64,000 bases of DNA from Arthrobacter sp. StoSoilA2 (lineage in GTDB: Bacteria > Actinomycetota > Actinomycetes > Actinomycetales > Micrococcaceae): NCBI RefSeq assembly GCF_019977195.1, contig NZ_AP024643.1, positions 2,976,001-3,040,000 of the forward strand. Reading direction: 5' to 3'. The stretch's first letter is position 1. The number at the start of each line of letters is the position of its first letter. Of this stretch, positions 1 to 8,416 are shown in pieces. Made by a program: the position numbers and the translations under genes. The notes beneath the pieces were generated by a model. That model worked only from the letters and a program-made list of their open reading frames with translations. It was not told the origin of the DNA and searched no databases.

Positions 1-2318
1 CGGGCATGTACGCCAGGGCGTTCATGGAAGGCCGGCTCTCGGAGGAGGACCTGGACGGGTTCCGCCAGGAAAAGTCCCGGGAGGGCCATGCCCTGTCCTC
101 GTACCCGCACCCGCGCCTGATGCCGGACTTCTGGGAATTCCCGACCGTGTCGATGGGTATCGGTCCGATGAACGCGATCTACCAGGCCCAGTCCAACCGG
201 TACCTGCACAACCGCGGCATCAAGGACACCAGTGATCAGCAGGTCTGGGCGTTCCTGGGCGACGGGGAAATGGACGAGCCCGAATCCCGCGGCCTGCTCC
301 AGCTCGCGGCGAACGAGAACCTGGACAACCTGAACTTCGTGATCAACTGCAACCTCCAGCGCCTGGACGGCCCCGTCCGCGGCAACGGGAAGATCATGCA
401 GGAGTTGGAGGCGTTCTTCCGCGGTGCGGGCTGGAACGTGATCAAGGTCGTCTGGGGCCGGGAATGGGACTCGCTGCTGGAAGCGGACCAGGACGGGGCG
501 TTGGTGAAAATCATGAACGAAACCCCCGATGGTGACTACCAGACCTACAAGGCCGAGTCCGGCGGGTTCGTCCGGGACCACTTCTTCGGCAAGTCCCCGC
601 AGACCAAGGACCTGGTCGCTGACCTGACCGATGACCAGATCTGGGGCCTCAAACGCGGCGGGCACGATTACCGCAAGGTCTACGCCGCCTATAAGGCAGC
701 GACCGAATTCAAGGGCAAACCCACCGTGATCCTGGCCAAAACCGTCAAGGGCTACGGCCTGGGCCCGCACTTCGAAGGCCGCAACGCCACCCACCAGATG
801 AAAAAGCTGACCATGGAAGACCTCAAGGCCTTCCGTGACCACCTGCGCATCCCCATCAGCGATGACCAGCTCGACGCGGACCTCTACCGGCCCCCGTACT
901 ACCACCCCGGCATGGACGCCCCGGAAATCAAATACCTCATGGAACGCCGGGCAGAACTGGGCGGCTTCGTCCCCGAACGCCGCCGCACCCACACCCCCGT
1001 GACCCTGCCCGAAGCCAAATCCTACGAGGTCGCCAAACGCGGCTCCGGCAAACAACAAGCCGCGACCACCATGGCCTTCGTCCGGCTCCTGAAAGACCTC
1101 ATGCGGGACAAGAACTTCGGTGCCCGGTTCGTGCCCGTCGTCCCGGACGAATCACGCACCTTCGGCATGGACGCGTTCTTCCCGACCGCGAAAATCTACA
1201 ACCCCAAGGGCCAGAACTACCTCTCCGTGGACCGGGACCTCGTCCTGGCCTACAAGGAATCCCCCGCCGGGCAACTGATCCACCCCGGCATCAACGAAGC
1301 CGGCGCCGTCGCAGCGTTCACCGCCGCCGGCACCGCGTACGCCACCCACGGCGAACCCCTGGTCCCGATCTACGTCTTCTACTCCATGTTCGGCTTCCAA
1401 CGCACCGGAGATTCCTTCTGGGCCGCCGCGGACCAAATGACCCGCGGCTTCATCATCGGCGCCACCGCAGGACGAACCACCCTCACCGGCGAAGGACTCC
1501 AACACGCCGACGGGCACTCCCCCCTCCTGGCCTCCACCAACCCCGCCGTGAAAACCTACGACCCCGCCTACGGCTACGAAATCGGCCACATCATCCGCCA
1601 CGGCCTCGAAGAAATGTACGGCGAGGACAGTACAGACCGCACCGGCACCGGCACAGCATCCGACAAAAACGTGATGTACTACCTCACCGTCTACAACGAA
1701 CCCATCACCCAACCCGCCGAACCGGAAAACCTGGACATCAACGGGCTGATCAAGGGCATCTACCGCCTCGCCCCCGCCCCGGAAAACACCACCGGGAACA
1801 CCAACCGGCCCACCGCGAACATCCTCGCCTCCGGCGTGTCCGTACCCTGGGCCCTGGAAGCCGCCCGGATCCTCGCCCAGGACTGGGGCGTCGCCGCCGA
1901 AGTCTGGTCCGTGACATCCTGGAACGAACTCCGACGCGACGGACTCGCCGCCGAAGAACACGCCTTCCTCAACCCCGGCCAACCCGCCCGCACCCCCTTC
2001 ATCACCGAACAACTCGCCGGCACCACCGGACCCGTCATCGCCGTGTCCGACTACATGAAAGCCGTCCCCGACCAAATCCGCCAATTCATCCCCAACGACT
2101 TCGCCTCCCTCGGAGCAGACGGCTTCGGCTTCTCCGACACCCGCCAAGCCGCCCGCCGCTACTTCAAAAACGACACCCACTCCATCGTCGCCAAAACCCT
2201 CCAACTCCTCGCCGCCAAGGGAGAAGTCGAAGAAGGTGCCCTGGAAAAGGCGATCGATAAGTACCGGCTCCTGGATGTGAACGCCGGCACCACCGGCGGA
2301 GCAGGCGGCGACGCCTAA
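1..2318 (+). CDS. aceE: Pyruvate dehydrogenase E1 component, homodimeric type (5' truncated by window edge)
   Basis: Decarboxylates pyruvate with thiamine diphosphate and passes the acetyl group to the E2 lipoyl domain of the pyruvate dehydrogenase complex. About 770 codons are visible against the usual 890-920, so the N-terminal part lies before the window; the frame is open back to base 3 and the first ATG is internal. The ThDP/Mg site is seen as GDGEMDEPE followed by VINCNLQRLDGPV, the GDG...N motif of the single-chain AceE family. The middle pyrimidine-binding domain and the C-terminal transketolase-like domain are intact, ending in a Gly/Ala-rich tail. Stop TAA. It lies upstream of the fatty acid synthesis cluster, which fits acetyl-CoA supply, but a terminator-like hairpin separates them. 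Confidence 0.96.
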   Translation, partial: GMYARAFMEGRLSEEDLDGFRQEKSREGHALSSYPHPRLMPDFWEFPTVSMGIGPMNAIYQAQSNRYLHNRGIKDTSDQQVWAFLGDGEMDEPESRGLLQLAANENLDNLNFVINCNLQRLDGPVRGNGKIMQELEAFFRGAGWNVIKVVWGREWDSLLEADQDGALVKIMNETPDGDYQTYKAESGGFVRDHFFGKSPQTKDLVADLTDDQIWGLKRGGHDYRKVYAAYKAATEFKGKPTVILAKTVKGYGLGPHFEGRNATHQMKKLTMEDLKAFRDHLRIPISDDQLDADLYRPPYYHPGMDAPEIKYLMERRAELGGFVPERRRTHTPVTLPEAKSYEVAKRGSGKQQAATTMAFVRLLKDLMRDKNFGARFVPVVPDESRTFGMDAFFPTAKIYNPKGQNYLSVDRDLVLAYKESPAGQLIHPGINEAGAVAAFTAAGTAYATHGEPLVPIYVFYSMFGFQRTGDSFWAAADQMTRGFIIGATAGRTTLTGEGLQHADGHSPLLASTNPAVKTYDPAYGYEIGHIIRHGLEEMYGEDSTDRTGTGTASDKNVMYYLTVYNEPITQPAEPENLDINGLIKGIYRLAPAPENTTGNTNRPTANILASGVSVPWALEAARILAQDWGVAAEVWSVTSWNELRRDGLAAEEHAFLNPGQPARTPFITEQLAGTTGPVIAVSDYMKAVPDQIRQFIPNDFASLGADGFGFSDTRQAARRYFKNDTHSIVAKTLQLLAAKGEVEEGALEKAIDKYRLLDVNAGTTGGAGGDA

Positions 2319-2376
2319 GAAGGAACCCGGAAAACCAGGGCACCAGTCCAGGTTGTACGAACTCAGGCAGTAACCG

Positions 2377-2420
2377 CGACGGCGGCTTCCATCGGAAGGT
2401 GGGGGCCGCCGTCGGGCGTT
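2377..2420 (+). terminator. Probable terminator downstream of aceE
   Basis: A 10-bp perfect stem (CGACGGCGGC, 2377-2386, pairing with GCCGCCGTCG, 2405-2414) follows the aceE stop by about 60 bases. The run after the stem is only GGGCGTTT, so the U-tract is weak. Confidence 0.5.
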
Positions 2421-2470
2421 TAACAAAGGCTTTTCAGCGCTCAACATGACGTGACCAGCGACAACATAAG

Positions 2471-2488
2471 TTGTAGCCTTCGCACAAA
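2471..2488 (+). promoter_or_regulatory. Probable FasR box upstream of fasR
   Basis: TTGTAGCCTTCGCACAAA matches the site before fabD (3773-3790) at 15 of 18 positions. It ends directly upstream of the candidate -35 of fasR, an activator-like position. A second, overlapping inverted repeat ACAAC-ATAA-GTTGT lies at 2461-2474. The assignment to FasR is inference from position and repetition. Confidence 0.5.
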
Positions 2489-2523
2489 TGGAGCTTGCCT
2501 GAGATGCACCGTATGCTCGTTCC
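2489..2523 (+). promoter_or_regulatory. Candidate fasR promoter, leaderless transcript
   Basis: TATGCT at 2512-2517 is a good -10 hexamer; TGGAGC at 2489-2494 with 17-base spacing is a poor -35, as expected of an activator-dependent promoter. Transcription would begin at or next to the ATG at 2524, and no Shine-Dalgarno sequence precedes that ATG, so the mRNA may be leaderless. Confidence 0.4.
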
Positions 2524-3768
2524 ATGGCAGAGCCCAGCAAAATCACTACAAAGCGCAAAGCAGCAACCCAGGCATTGTCGCCGGAAAAGGCGGAGACCCT
2601 GCGGCAGCTCCGTGCAAATGTGGGGCAATTGTCCACCAGCACCATGCGGCAGCTTGAGAAATCACTGCCTTGGTACAGTCGGCTGAGCTCTGATGAACGC
2701 TCCGCTTTGGGGCTCGTGGCCCAAAATGGCATTGCCGCTTTCGTGACCTGGTACGAGCGCCCCAGTTCGCCGTCGTGGATCCTGACCGACGTCTTCGGCA
2801 ATGCACCCACGGAACTGACCCGCTCCATCAGCCTGCAGAAGGCCCTGCAGTTGATCCGGATCGTAGTGGAGGTCGTCGAGGACCAGGTTCCTGTGATCGC
2901 TCCTGAATCGGACCAGCCTTCGCTCCGCGAGGCGGTGCTCCGCTACTCCCGGGAAGTGGCGTTCGCGGCCGCGGATGTCTACGCCCGCGCGGCGGAATCA
3001 CGGGGATCCTGGGATACCCGGCTTGAGGCGCTGATTGTGGACGCAATCCTGCGGGGCGAGAACACAGATGCATTGCGGTCAAGGATCGCCGCCCTGGGTT
3101 GGAAGGCGCAGGAGCGCTTCACCGTCATGGTGGGCAACTCGCCATCGGAGCCCAGCGCCAGCTACGTCAGCGATTTACGCCGGACTGCCGGCCGTTTCGC
3201 AGAAGACGCGCTCGTAGGAATCCAGGGTGACCGCCTCATCCTCATCCTCGGCGGGGTCCAGGACCGCGATACGGCGTACTTGAAGCTAAGTGAACTGTTT
3301 GCGCCGGGCGCCGTTGTGTACGGGCCCGAGGCCGGCTCGTTGCTGGAGGCTAGCACGTCCGCCCAGGCCGCCTTCGCCGGCCTTACCGCAGCCCGCGCCT
3401 GGCCCTCGGCGCCTCGACCTGTCGCAGCGGACGATCTCCTCCCGGAACGCGTTGTTTCCGGGGATGATGCGGCCCGGCGGTCCCTCATCAAGAATATTTA
3501 CCGCCCGCTGCTGGCAGCCTCGAACGGCTTGGTGGAAACCTTGGGAACCTACCTCGAGCTGGGACATTCATTGGAGGCCACAGCGCGTGAATTGTTCGTC
3601 CATGCCAACACTGTGCGCTACCGTTTGAAGCGTGTCTGCGATGTGACAGGCTGGGATCCGCTCCTCCCAAGGGAAGCTTTCGTACTTCAAACTGCCCTGG
3701 TGGTGGGCCGGCTTTCGGCCCAGCCCAAAGCCGCCCCCGAGCGTCACGCATCGCGTTCACAGAACTGA
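2524..3768 (+). CDS. fasR: FasR-type PucR/CdaR-family transcriptional regulator of fatty acid synthesis
   Basis: 414 residues. The C-terminal 60 residues carry the PucR/CdaR helix-turn-helix (LFVHANTVRYRLKRVCDVTG), following a GGDEF-like middle region; no enzymatic motif is visible. A protein of this type directly upstream of fabD-fabH-acpP-fabF matches FasR of Streptomyces coelicolor, which binds the fabD promoter and activates the cluster; the function here is inferred from that synteny. The gene stops 88 bases before fabD. Two similar TTGTAG-containing sites lie before fasR and before fabD, which suggests it controls both. The start is the only ATG consistent with the leaderless promoter, and no RBS is seen. 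Confidence 0.85.
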   Translation: MAEPSKITTKRKAATQALSPEKAETLRQLRANVGQLSTSTMRQLEKSLPWYSRLSSDERSALGLVAQNGIAAFVTWYERPSSPSWILTDVFGNAPTELTRSISLQKALQLIRIVVEVVEDQVPVIAPESDQPSLREAVLRYSREVAFAAADVYARAAESRGSWDTRLEALIVDAILRGENTDALRSRIAALGWKAQERFTVMVGNSPSEPSASYVSDLRRTAGRFAEDALVGIQGDRLILILGGVQDRDTAYLKLSELFAPGAVVYGPEAGSLLEASTSAQAAFAGLTAARAWPSAPRPVAADDLLPERVVSGDDAARRSLIKNIYRPLLAASNGLVETLGTYLELGHSLEATARELFVHANTVRYRLKRVCDVTGWDPLLPREAFVLQTALVVGRLSAQPKAAPERHASRSQN

Positions 3769-3772
3769 ACCG

Positions 3773-3790
3773 TTGTAGACTTCCTACAAA
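3773..3790 (+). promoter_or_regulatory. Probable FasR operator before fabD
   Basis: A perfect inverted repeat TTGTAG-N5-CTACAA (3773-3789) lies between the fasR stop and fabD, about 70 bases before the fabD GTG. Its near copy lies before fasR. This is the expected place for FasR activation of the fab operon. Confidence 0.6.
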
Positions 3791-3856
3791 CTGACCCAGT
3801 GAGCTTGGTGTACGAAAACACCAGTGGATCACGTGGCAATTTGGAAAGCTGGATAC

Positions 3857-4786
3857 GTGCTTGCAATCGTCTGCCCTGGACAGGGCTCCCAGACCCCTGG
3901 ATTTTTGGCCCCTTGGCTGGAACTCCCCTCCGTCGAAGGCCAATTGGCCACCCTGAGCGAGATCGCAGGCATCGACCTCAAGGCCCACGGAACGACGTCC
4001 GATGAAGAAACCATCAAAGACACCGCAGTGGCCCAACCCCTGATCGTGGCCGCGGGCTTGGTGGCAGCCAGGTCTTTGTTCGACGTCGAACTCAACACAC
4101 TTCCCGTTGTGCTTGCAGGGCACTCCGTCGGTGAAATCACGGCTTCAGCCCTTGCCGGCGTCCTCACTGAGAAGGAAGCCATGACTTTCGTCCGCGAGCG
4201 GGCCAACAGTATGGCTGCCGCAGCAGCGGTAACCCCCACGGGCATGAGTGCAGTGGTCGGTGGTGACCCCGCGGAGGTCCTCGCCGCCATCGAGGCGTCG
4301 GGCGCCACTCCCGCCAATGTGAACGGAGCCGGCCAGACAGTGGCCGCAGGAACTTTCGAGCAGCTCAAGGCTTTGGCTGACAACCCGCCGGCCAAGGCAC
4401 GCGTCATTCCCCTGAAGGTTGCCGGCGCCTTCCACACCTCGCACATGGCTCCCGCCGTCAGCGCGCTGGAAGCCCTCAAGCCTTCCTTGTCCCCGCAGGA
4501 TCCGACGGTCCCCCTTCTGTCCAACTACGACGGCAAGGAAGTAACGGCGGGTACTGCCGCCGTCGACAGCATGATTGCACAAGTGTCCCGGCCCGTCCGA
4601 TGGGACCAGTGCATGGAGAACCTCTCCGCCCGCGGAGTCACCGGTGTGATCGAACTCGCTCCCGCCGGGACCCTTGCTGGTTTGGCCAAGCGTGGAATGC
4701 CCGGAGTCAAGACAGTTGCTGTCAAAACCCCGGACGATTTGTCTGCGGCGCTGGCACTTTTCGCTGAACTGGAGGGACAGGCGTGA
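3857..4786 (+). CDS. fabD: ACP S-malonyltransferase
   Basis: Transfers malonyl from malonyl-CoA to the phosphopantetheine arm of ACP, supplying the extender for type II fatty acid synthesis. From the GTG at 3857 the protein is 309 residues and opens with LAIVCPGQGSQ, the N-terminal glutamine loop typical of FabD. The nucleophile motif GHSVGE puts the active Ser at about residue 90, and the catalytic His lies in AFHTSHM. GGAAAG eight bases upstream of GTG 3857 supports this start over an in-frame ATG at 3824 that would add 11 atypical residues. Its TGA overlaps the fabH GTG (GTGA), so the two are translationally coupled. Confidence 0.95.
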   Translation: MLAIVCPGQGSQTPGFLAPWLELPSVEGQLATLSEIAGIDLKAHGTTSDEETIKDTAVAQPLIVAAGLVAARSLFDVELNTLPVVLAGHSVGEITASALAGVLTEKEAMTFVRERANSMAAAAAVTPTGMSAVVGGDPAEVLAAIEASGATPANVNGAGQTVAAGTFEQLKALADNPPAKARVIPLKVAGAFHTSHMAPAVSALEALKPSLSPQDPTVPLLSNYDGKEVTAGTAAVDSMIAQVSRPVRWDQCMENLSARGVTGVIELAPAGTLAGLAKRGMPGVKTVAVKTPDDLSAALALFAELEGQA

Positions 4787-5844
4787 GCACTCCCGTACTC
4801 AAGAAAGCTACGGTCAACGAGAACGCCCGCATCCTGGGCATCGGCGCATACCGTCCCGATGTCATCGTCACCAACGACGACGTCTGCCAGTGGATCGATT
4901 CCTCGGATGAATGGATCCGTCAGCGCACCGGCATCATCACCCGCCACCGCGCAGCTGCCGATGTCAGCGTCATCGACATGGCCGAAGGTGCCGCCCGCGA
5001 GGCCATAAAACAGGCCGGGATCGAACCATCCCAGCTGGGTGCAGTCATCGTCTCCACCGTGACGCATCCTTACGCAACACCGTCAGCCGCTGCTGCCCTT
5101 ACGGAGCGTTTGGGCGCGACGCCGGCACCCGCCTTCGACATCTCCGCCGCCTGTGCAGGGTACTGCTACGGCGTTGCCCAGGCGGACGCGCTGGTGCGCT
5201 CCGGTTCTGCCGAATATGTTCTGGTGGTTGGCGCCGAGAAACTCTCTGACGTCATCGACAACCACGAACGCACCATCTCATTCCTGCTCGGCGACGGTGC
5301 CGGCGCAGTAGTGGTGGGCCCCTCCGACACTACCGGCATCGGGCCTTCAGTATGGGGCTCGGATGGCAGCAAGTGGGACGCGATCGGAATGACCCACTCT
5401 TTGGAAGACGTCAAGAAGCTGGGTGAATCCGCCCGCCACTCGGACGAAACAGATGACCTCGCAATCATCTCTGCAACGCAGGATGTTTGGCCTACGCTGC
5501 GTCAGGACGGCCAGACTGTTTTCCGTTGGGCCGTGTGGGAGATGGCCAAGGTGGCCCAGCAAGCGTTGGACGCTGCCGGGATCGAAGCCAGCGACCTCGC
5601 CGCGTTTGTTCCCCACCAGGCGAACATGCGCATCATCGATGAGATGGTGAAGAAGCTGAAGCTTCCCGAGACAGTCCTCATTGGCCGCGACATCGCCCAA
5701 GCCGGCAATACGTCAGCCGCTTCCATCCCGCTGGCCACGCACCGCCTGCTTCAGGAGAACCCTGGACTCAGCGGTGGATTGGCATTGCAGATCGGCTTCG
5801 GCGCTGGATTGGTATTCGGTGCCCAGGTAGTCGTCCTGCCATAG
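4783..5844 (+). CDS. fabH: Beta-ketoacyl-ACP synthase III
   Basis: Condenses a short acyl-CoA primer with malonyl-ACP to start each fatty acid; in Gram-positive bacteria that make branched-chain lipids the primer is often isobutyryl- or anteiso-methylbutyryl-CoA (family knowledge, not seen here). 353 residues. The thiolase-fold triad is visible: Cys124 in DISAACAGYCYG, His at about 278 in VPHQANMRI, and Asn at about 308 in AGNTSAASIP. The roughly 15-residue N-terminal extension before ILGIGAYRP is common in actinobacterial FabH. It starts with GTG overlapping the fabD stop and is followed after 114 bases by acpP. Confidence 0.96.
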   Translation: MSTPVLKKATVNENARILGIGAYRPDVIVTNDDVCQWIDSSDEWIRQRTGIITRHRAAADVSVIDMAEGAAREAIKQAGIEPSQLGAVIVSTVTHPYATPSAAAALTERLGATPAPAFDISAACAGYCYGVAQADALVRSGSAEYVLVVGAEKLSDVIDNHERTISFLLGDGAGAVVVGPSDTTGIGPSVWGSDGSKWDAIGMTHSLEDVKKLGESARHSDETDDLAIISATQDVWPTLRQDGQTVFRWAVWEMAKVAQQALDAAGIEASDLAAFVPHQANMRIIDEMVKKLKLPETVLIGRDIAQAGNTSAASIPLATHRLLQENPGLSGGLALQIGFGAGLVFGAQVVVLP

Positions 5845-5958
5845 ACCTGGACAGGCCCCGCGGCCTCCAGCCAACTGAATATGACTTACAAACCCAAACC
5901 GTAACCGCGGTTTGCCCCCTTTCCGGCATAGCCGGCACAACAAGAAAAGGAGCCAACA

Positions 5959-6204
5959 ATGGCTAGCAACGAAGAAATCCTGGCCGGCCTGGCTGAAATC
6001 GTCAACGAAGAAACGGGCCTGGCTACCGAAGCCGTCGAGCTGGACAAGTCCTTCACCGAGGACCTGGACATCGACTCCATCTCCATGATGACCATCGTCG
6101 TGAACGCCGAAGAGAAGTTCGGCGTACGCATCCCGGACGAAGAGGTCAAGAACCTCAAGACCGTCGGCGACGCCGTCAGCTTCATCGCAAACGCCCAGGC
6201 CTAA
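5959..6204 (+). CDS. acpP: Acyl carrier protein
   Basis: Small acidic carrier (81 residues) that holds growing acyl chains as thioesters on 4'-phosphopantetheine. The attachment site is Ser40 in the DLDIDSISMM motif, matching the D-S-L/I signature. AAAAGGAG with a 6-base spacer precedes the ATG, the strongest ribosome binding site of the cluster and fitting the high abundance ACP needs. It lies third in the fab operon. The stop codon falls in the loop of a 6-bp hairpin (CCAGGC-CTAA-GCCTGG, 6195-6210), and a larger hairpin follows before fabF. Confidence 0.97.
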   Translation: MASNEEILAGLAEIVNEETGLATEAVELDKSFTEDLDIDSISMMTIVVNAEEKFGVRIPDEEVKNLKTVGDAVSFIANAQA

Positions 6205-6216
6205 GCCTGGTACCTG

Positions 6217-6256
6217 CTGTGCCGGGCCGGGGTGGTTGACCCTGTGCCCGGCACAG
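6217..6256 (+). terminator. Intercistronic hairpin between acpP and fabF (partial terminator or mRNA stabiliser)
   Basis: An 11-bp perfect stem (CTGTGCCGGGC at 6217-6227, GCCCGGCACAG at 6246-6256) stands in the 133-base gap before the fabF ATG. There is no immediate U-tract; GTTTTTCC comes about 15 bases later. It could reduce readthrough or protect the acpP mRNA end so that ACP is made in excess of FabF. Confidence 0.45.
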
Positions 6257-6337
6257 CCGCAGTAACGCCCAAAGTTTTTCCTGCCGTCCCCTGCAAAAAC
6301 CGCAGACGGGATGGCTGATCCGACAGAGAGTGATCGC

Positions 6338-7573
6338 ATGGCACGCAAAGTAGTCATAACCGGTCTGGGGGCCACCACTCCCATCGGCGGCGACGTCCCC
6401 ACAATGTGGCAGAACGCGCTGAAAGGGGTCTCAGGTGCCCGCACGCTCGAAGACGAGTGGGTGGCCAAGTACGACCTCCCCGTCCACTTTGCTGCCCGGT
6501 GCTCGACGCCGGCCCTGGAAGTCCTGAGCCGGGTGGAAGCCAAGCGCATGGACCCATCCACGCAGTTTGGTGTCATCGCTGCCCGGGAGGCATGGGCTGA
6601 CGCTGGCATCGAAGACATCGACCACGACCGCCTGGCGGTGGCCTTTGCCACGGGTATCGGCGGCGTATGGACGCTCCTTGATGCATGGGACACCCTCAGG
6701 GACAAGGGCCCCCGTAGGGTCCTGCCAATGACCGTTCCCATGCTTATGCCCAACGGCGTAGCCGCTGCCGTCAGCCTTGACCTCGGCGCCCGCGCCGGAG
6801 CCCACACTCCAGTTTCGGCTTGCGCATCCGGTACCGAGGCCCTGCACCTTGGCTTGGACCTGATCCGCTCGGGCAAGGCCGATGTGGTCATGTGCGGTGG
6901 GGCGGAAGCCGCCATTCACCCCATGCCCTTGGCGGCTTTCTCGTCCATGCAGGCACTCTCACGCCGCAATGACGATCCCGAGCGCGCCTCCCGTCCGTAC
7001 GACGTCGACCGTGACGGCTTTGTCATGGGTGAGGGTGCCGGTGCCCTGGTACTTGAAGCAGAAGAGCACGCGATCGCCCGCGGCGCCCGCATCTATGCTG
7101 AGCTTGCCGGAACCTCGGTCACAGCTGACGCCTACCACATCACAGCTCCTGACCCCGAAGGTCTCGGCGCCACCCGCGCACTCAAGGCCGCAATGTTTGA
7201 CGGCAGGATCCAGGCTGAAGACGTAGTCCACGTCAATGCCCACGCCACCTCCACACCGGTTGGCGACAAGCCCGAGTACACGGCCCTCCGTGCCGCCTTG
7301 GGGACCCACGTGGACAACGTGGCGGTCTCTGCCACCAAATCCCAGATGGGGCACCTCCTGGGCGCCTCCGGGGCTGTGGAGGCTGTCCTCACTGTGCTGG
7401 CCGTCTATGAGCGCAAGGCACCTGTCACCATCAACCTTGAGAACCAGGATCCCGAGATCCCCCTCGACGTCGTAACCTCCGCCCGTGACCTGCCTTCGGG
7501 CGACATCGTCGCGCTGAGCAACTCGTTCGGATTTGGCGGACACAACGCTGTCATCGCCGTCCGCAACGTCTAG
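6338..7573 (+). CDS. fabF: Beta-ketoacyl-ACP synthase II
   Basis: Elongating condensing enzyme of type II fatty acid synthesis, joining acyl-ACP with malonyl-ACP. 411 residues from ATG 6338 (ARKVVITGLGATTPIG, the usual FabF start); an in-frame ATG at 6311 would add nine residues and cannot be excluded. The catalytic Cys lies at about residue 162 in VSACASGTEALHLG; the two His lie in HVNAHATSTP and MGHLLGASGAVE, and the C-terminal SNSFGFGGHN loop is present. It is the last gene of the cluster, and a strong bidirectional terminator follows at 7610. No fabG, fabI or fabZ gene lies nearby, as in other actinobacterial fab clusters. Confidence 0.96.
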   Translation: MARKVVITGLGATTPIGGDVPTMWQNALKGVSGARTLEDEWVAKYDLPVHFAARCSTPALEVLSRVEAKRMDPSTQFGVIAAREAWADAGIEDIDHDRLAVAFATGIGGVWTLLDAWDTLRDKGPRRVLPMTVPMLMPNGVAAAVSLDLGARAGAHTPVSACASGTEALHLGLDLIRSGKADVVMCGGAEAAIHPMPLAAFSSMQALSRRNDDPERASRPYDVDRDGFVMGEGAGALVLEAEEHAIARGARIYAELAGTSVTADAYHITAPDPEGLGATRALKAAMFDGRIQAEDVVHVNAHATSTPVGDKPEYTALRAALGTHVDNVAVSATKSQMGHLLGASGAVEAVLTVLAVYERKAPVTINLENQDPEIPLDVVTSARDLPSGDIVALSNSFGFGGHNAVIAVRNV

Positions 7574-7609
7574 GAGCTGCGTCCGCCGGATGCCGTGAGG
7601 TGAATTAAC

Positions 7610-7641
7610 GAGAAGGGCCCACCATCAGGTGGGCCCTTCTC
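7610..7641. terminator. Strong bidirectional terminator between fabF and the DUF3145 gene
   Basis: A 14-bp perfect stem (GAGAAGGGCCCACC, 7610-7623) with loop ATCA pairs with 7628-7641. Both flanking genes run toward it. The tail is only moderately T-rich on either strand. Confidence 0.85.
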
Positions 7642-7679
7642 TGTTGCTATGGGAATGTTGTGGCGGTCAGGCGTCGCTG

Positions 7680-8183
7680 CTACCCGACCAGGTGCAGCCA
7701 CCGGACCGGGGCGCCCTCAGCGGCGTGGCGGAAGGGCTCCAGTTCCTCGTCCCAGGCTTCGCCGAGGGCCAACGACAACTCATGGTAAACGGCCGACGGG
7801 TCTCCCGCTCCTGACTCATAGGCATAGCGGATGCGATCCTCACTGACCATGATGTTGCCGTGCACATCCGTGACAGCATGGAAGATCCCCAATTCCGGAG
7901 TGTGCGACCAGCGGGCCCCGTCCACGCCTTGGCTCGGTTCTTCAGTCACCTCGTACCGCAGATGTGCCCAGCCCCGAAGAGCAGACGCCAACTGGGCGCC
8001 CGTGCCGGGCGCACCTGTCCAGGACAGTTCGGCACGGAACATCCCGGGCGCAGCTGGCTGAGGGGTCCACTCAAGATCGGTCCGCTTGTCCACGACCGAT
8101 CCGATGGCCCACTCAACGTGCGGGCACAACGCCGTAGGGGCCGAGTGCACGAAAAGGACACCGCGGGTTGTTGCAACAGACAT
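7680..8183 (-). CDS. DUF3145 family protein
   Basis: 167 residues from ATG 8183, which has GGAGG five bases upstream; the longer frame to 8264 adds 27 atypical residues. It matches the actinobacterial DUF3145 family (start SVATTRGVLFVHSAPTALCP; conserved WSHTPELGIFHA and DVHGNIMVSEDRIRYA). The function is unknown. It is a soluble, acidic protein with no signal peptide or membrane segment. Members occur near fatty acid genes in related genomes, but no role has been shown. The gene is monocistronic: a terminator separates it from fabF, and it reads away from the xerC-like block. A 13-base palindrome CTAAGA-C-TCTTAG lies about 112 bases upstream. Confidence 0.85.
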   Translation of the reverse strand: MSVATTRGVLFVHSAPTALCPHVEWAIGSVVDKRTDLEWTPQPAAPGMFRAELSWTGAPGTGAQLASALRGWAHLRYEVTEEPSQGVDGARWSHTPELGIFHAVTDVHGNIMVSEDRIRYAYESGAGDPSAVYHELSLALGEAWDEELEPFRHAAEGAPVRWLHLVG

Positions 8184-8317
8184 TCCATCCTCCATAGCTG
8201 TAGGTACGTCTTCCCCAACGACCTCTGCAGCGGATGTCTTTCTGTTGCTGCCCGGCCCTGTCATTCTTATGGACCCTGCAGGCTATTCAATTAGCTAAGA
8301 CTCTTAGATTGTGACAC

Positions 8318-8350
8318 GAAACGAACCCTCAACCCTAAATTGAAGGTTCG
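8318..8350 (-). terminator. Probable terminator of the rplS-to-xerC block
   Basis: Imperfect 11-bp stem (CGAACCCTCAA, 8322-8332, with TTGAAGGTTCG, 8340-8350). On the minus strand it is followed by TTTCG. It lies 66 bases past the xerC-like stop. Confidence 0.5.
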
Positions 8351-8416
8351 GCGGTGGTGCTTTCATTTTGCCGTACCCTTCGCTTTTCCGCCAGTGCGAC
8401 TCTTTGGGCGTTATGT

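Noticed and set aside
1152..2828. 558-codon open frame antisense to aceE and fasR
   Set aside because: Gly/Val-rich shadow of a GC-rich gene; spans two real genes and matches no family I know.
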